A DNA stretch of 64,000 nt from Ectocarpus siliculosus. Lineage: Eukaryota > Sar > Phaeophyceae > Ectocarpales > Ectocarpaceae. The DNA lies in contig FN649737.1 of the NCBI GenBank assembly GCA_000310025.1, positions 3,059,087 to 3,123,086 of the forward strand, in the 5' to 3' direction. A program made the position numbers and the translations under genes. Shown piece after piece: positions 60,701-64,000 of this stretch (position 1 is the first letter of the stretch; each line of letters opens with the position of its first letter). The notes beneath the pieces were generated by a model. It saw only the letters and a list, made by a program, of their open reading frames with translations, was not told the origin of the DNA and made no database searches.

Positions 60701-63005
60701 GTTCACCGTAAGAATTCCGGCCACTGTCTCTTCGTTCGTTTGCCAGCACTAGAAATAAGTGAGCCAAATAATTTATTTTCACGAAAAAACACCAACCCGG
60801 CAAGTGTTGCACCACACATACACAACAAAAACTTGATTTGTGCGTGCGTGCCTCTGTTTCTCTGCGAATCCACAACTAACTCAACACTGCTGCGCGGGTA
60901 TGTCGTTTGTGCGGATCCCGTGCGTATCTCTCCGGCAGCCCGCCTGCTGGGCCTCCCCTACTCACCCACACGTTTTTGTTGTTGTCTTCACATTGAAAAC
61001 CGTTTCGGTCGCCGCTCAGTACCTACCTTATGATCCGGACAATGAAGTACATTTTACCACGTGTTTTCCAACATCAATGAACGGCCCACCCTTCCCCCGT
61101 GACCGTGGCGAAGATGCACATCACAGGAACTCGGCGGCGGGCGAGGGGGGGCAGTAGAATGTGGCAACTCTTGTGGAAGAGAGAGAGAGACTTACGTCTC
61201 GAACTGGAGTCTTTATTTCAAAGATTGTGTGTTATTTTCTAAGAGAAACCAGGCGTGGCGCACCCGCCCGATTCTCACCCAGCGTCGTCACCCGGTCCCT
61301 TCTGCTGCAGCTTTTCTCTCGAGAAGAAAGATTCATTGATTACCATCGTATGCATAGGACAACCTAAATCCCGCCCCGAGATGGGACGGACTTCCCGGTA
61401 TTGTGTGGACTGCCTTTTGTATCAGTGGGGGCTTGGCACCGAAACTGGCCGGAACAATTACTTCTTAGTTGTACTGATCGCAGACTATGCATATAACCGA
61501 ACAGCAAGATTGGGCATTTTTTTTCGGCCCCTCCGGATGAACCCCCAAAACACGACGTCCAACAAACACAGAAGCAACGATCAACTATTCTACATCTACG
61601 GCTATAATGACAGATAGATCTGATTCTACAGCAGCAGTTGTGCGATTGTTTAGCAGAGGGGGGCGCGGGGGGGGGGGAGGGGGGATTATCTCGGTCGTGC
61701 TTGAGACGCACCATCCATAAAAACATAAAAACGAGAAACAACGAGCCGACAACAATCGACGAAAATTCGACAAAACGAGACGCTGTGCTGGGTGCGCTCT
61801 CAACGGATACAAAAACGACGTGACTGACTGGACTGACAGAGAGAGAGAGAGCGCGAGGGGCCGGGCGCCACGAAAACGGAAGATCCTGACAAAAGTGGTA
61901 GACTGCTGGTGCCTCGTGTCGCGAAAAATAAAACTCAACAACAGACTTCCACTCCGCGTTCGTTGTGCACCAACCAGCCAGCGTGTGCGCGTCACGCGGA
62001 GAGTTGCGCGCAGATTTAAACCTCCGAAGCAGCAGTTACGTAAGAAGAGTCGTGATTCACGAATAATTTCGGATCCAGTCAGCACGATCATATACTTCCT
62101 ACAAAGGGTGAGATCGTTTGCACCTGTTTTCGAAGTCGCTGCCTCCAAGGCGATGGCGCGAGCCTGCTCGGAGCCGATGAACAGGCCGTGCTGCGGGCTG
62201 CCAACGGTTATGGTCTCGATCGTTGGACTGCTTGCACGGCGGGGGGGAGAGGGCAAGAGGAGCACAGAGGAATTGCGAGCTTCTTGGTGTGTGTGTTGTT
62301 CTGCGAGAGAGAATATTCCAACAAACGCGGCGCACATCTCCACACGCCCACCAGACACCAACAACCGAACACCACAGAGCCACCCGCCTCAGAGGGATGG
62401 CAACCGCAGTAGGGGGTTCAAGTCTGTGGGGGTCTTTTCCAGGCGGCCCTGGGGGGTATCGCCCCGGCAAGTGCTCGTACCGTAAGGTTGCGAGTCAGCG
62501 CACAGGGGTGCGAACGATTTTCAAATGGTAATTTCTCCACAACCAGGAGGTTACATTACCACTGTCGAAGAGGGCGGTTTTGGAAATATCTCATCCACAG
62601 CTTTCCTGAGAAGTATCAGTTGGCGCTCGCACCCGCCTCCTGGTTGTGGAGAAATTGCGCTTTGAAAATCGATCGCACCCCTGTGCGCCGACTCGCAACC
62701 TTAGGTACGTGTTGAACCCGATGATGACGGAACGGGCGGACCTCTAACTGCCGCTTCGGGTGCAACCAAAACCCTTCCCCCCGGCCGGGGGCGGATCGCG
62801 GGCGCGCCTAACGTTCTCACCTAGGCCCCACGAGGGTCTTATCCGCTGCCGTTCTAGGCTTCCCGTCCACCTTGTTCTTTGCCACGTCGGGCTGCGGGGC
62901 CTTGCCTTTCCCGCGAGGGGGTCCTGGTGGCGCCCCGGAGAGGAATCCGGAAGCGGTCGCAAGAACGACCAAGAGAACCGCAACCACCTTGCAGCAGCGA
63001 GCCAT
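56719..63005 (-). CDS. Predicted plastid-targeted protein of unknown function
   Basis: Eight exons (63005-62821, 62227-62124, 60001-59924, 59261-58978, 58490-58416, 57971-57807, 57458-57286, 56818-56719) close in phase to 387 residues. Residues 1-20 are a signal peptide (MARCCKVVAVLLVVLATASG), followed by FLSGAPPGPPRGKGK. The Phe at the predicted cleavage site and the basic proline-rich stretch match heterokont bipartite plastid presequences. The mature part has no domain I recognise: a conserved-looking RGQNVEILFDPEGEKITLAS region, then MIDDDALGFHTVSEDKHGIL, an Ala/Lys/Glu helix (AEKSKAAAARLSKAVS, AEKAATAEAEKAATAE), and hydrophobic C-terminal helices around GGMIYAVVAGPILFSYMKYY. The last could be a membrane or packing helix. 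The acceptor of the fourth exon is ambiguous. Introns hold a 20-bp tandem repeat, a retroposon end and a MITE. Confidence 0.82.
57727..57790 (+). repeat. (CAA)n(CAG)n microsatellite
   Basis: About 13 CAA triplets followed by six CAG triplets lie in the 57459-57806 intron of the plastid-protein gene, 17 bp inside the donor. The plus-strand frame that reads this as poly-Gln is not a gene. Confidence 0.9.
60361..60420 (+). repeat. Three perfect 20-bp tandem units
   Basis: The unit TGGTTGCGGTACACACCATA is repeated three times with one first-base change (C for T), inside the 60002-62123 intron of the plastid-protein gene. Confidence 0.92.
60965..61045 (-). mobile_element. 3' end of CAA-tailed retroposon family, minus orientation
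   Basis: On the minus strand this reads GGTACTGAGCGGCGACCGAA, then ACGGTTTTCAATGTGAAGAC and a CAA/AAC tail. It matches the 3' ends at 22772 and 34085. It lies in the 60002-62123 intron of the plastid-protein gene. Confidence 0.65.
62483..62703. mobile_element. MITE with 68-bp terminal inverted repeats
   Basis: The arms 62483-62550 and 62636-62703 are inverted copies with about five mismatches; both ends begin TAAGGTTGCGAGTC and reach CAACCAGGAGG. The centre is only 85 bp. GTAC occurs just outside both ends and may be a target duplication. The element is in the first intron (62228-62820) of the plastid-protein gene. Confidence 0.85.
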
Positions 63006-64000
63006 GACTTTAAATCGAGAGTGGTCCGTGGCTAGATCGATCGAATTTAATTTGGTTGGAGGGGGGGGCAGGGTGCGTGTTCGGTCTGTTGGCGCTTTCG
63101 GTGGCGGGGGCTGGGGAACGGGAAGTTGTGCGTCAACTGGTGTGTGGTGAGTCAATCGTGTGATGCAGAGTGATGGAGAGTGATGGAGAGACACGGGGGG
63201 GGCTCCGTCACGTAACCTCGGGGGCCGCATTTTACTGGTCAGAATTTGAATTTGTGAGAGCAGATCGGATCATCGGATCCATGGATCTCTGCCAATCCCA
63301 ACGTCTCGCACATACCGAACACCAACGCGCCTGGTTACTTCAGGATGGACACACCGGGACTAGATATAGGGGTCATGGAGTGTATCTGTGTGGGCAATTT
63401 ATCTGAATCCCGTTGCTGAGCGAAACCAGAGGGGGTGAAAATGTCTGTTGGTCTCAAGCTTCAACTTCACGACGGTTGAGGTACAGCACACGGCAAATAA
63501 ATGCCACAACACACGCACAACTCGAGTTGCGGTACAACGGTAACTTGATTTTATTTTGTTCGCCTCGAGAAAGAGCACGGACAAGGAGTCACTGGATATG
63601 TTGGGGGAATGCATCAGCGGCAACACGTAACAAGAACAGTAGTGATTGTCCGTGGTCGACGAGCTCAACTTGAACCGAAGCTTTCCGCCGTCGTCATGAA
63701 TAATACGAATTGCGGGCGGGTGTGTAGTCCCGAGACTACAGCACTAAGTGTCTGCTGTGTGTCTGCTGTGTGTCTGCTGTAAGCAGACGCACGACCACAT
63801 GCATGTATTTGTCTTGATCTGTAGTGGGCTCTTCGCCCTGAGGCAAACACAAAGACAGCACCTACAACCTGCTTGTATAGTTGCAGCGCGACCCAACCTC
63901 TCTGGTAAATGCGATACTCCTAAAAAACACCATCAAGAGGGTCCATTTTACTTGTTTTCAACGAAAGGCTGACCAACCCCCTCAGCACTCAGCACCACCG
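63006..64000. other. Upstream flank of the plastid-protein gene
   Basis: This 5' flank holds a G run at 63061-63068 and three 12-bp units of TGTCTGCTGTGT at 63749-63780. No coding exon is evident up to the window end. Confidence 0.45.

Overview
The window looks like nuclear DNA of a heterokont (stramenopile) alga, most likely a brown alga of the Ectocarpus type. Genes are split by many GT-AG introns, triplet-rich low-complexity coding stretches are common, and introns and intergenic DNA are packed with small dispersed repeats. The best lineage clue is that two unrelated genes (start codons at 6673 on + and 63005 on -) begin with a signal peptide followed by an alanine/serine-phenylalanine junction, as in the bipartite plastid presequences of algae with a red-derived complex plastid. 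The species call is inference; no database search was possible. Exon models were built by hand from reading frame, splice sites and phase, and in the best models all phases close exactly.

Layout from left to right. A large PPR protein on - (484-6426, 3' end outside the window) shares a 246-bp divergent promoter with a predicted plastid-targeted EMAPII/AIMP1-type tRNA-binding protein on + (6673-11661). Next comes a SANT-domain nuclear protein on - (14791-18648), then a peroxisomal enoyl-CoA hydratase 2 on + (19387-28611) whose long introns hold a 5'-truncated LINE, tRNA-derived SINE candidates, a foldback element and a sequence gap. A cytosolic HSP70 on - (29978-33757) converges on it. Further right are an F-box/ZZ zinc-finger candidate on - (37067-41111), a short CFAP97-like protein on + (42939-44349), a large IQ-motif protein on + with a C-terminal array of RRTSSVSWAED modules (45739-53686), and an unrecognised plastid-targeted protein on - (56719-63005).

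The genes do not form one pathway. Two themes recur: organelle biology (PPR protein, plastid tRNA-binding protein, second plastid protein, peroxisomal hydratase) and possible flagellar or calmodulin-linked functions (CFAP97-like, IQ-repeat protein), which would fit an organism with flagellate spores or gametes.

The repeat landscape is the most unusual layer. A LINE and a roughly 330-bp non-autonomous element share a 3' tail ending in poly(C). A second retroposon-like family ends in a CAA-type tail. There are three or more terminal-inverted-repeat or foldback families, a four-copy 77-bp minisatellite and other tandem arrays. Sequence gaps lie at 14363-14462 and 26069-26098.
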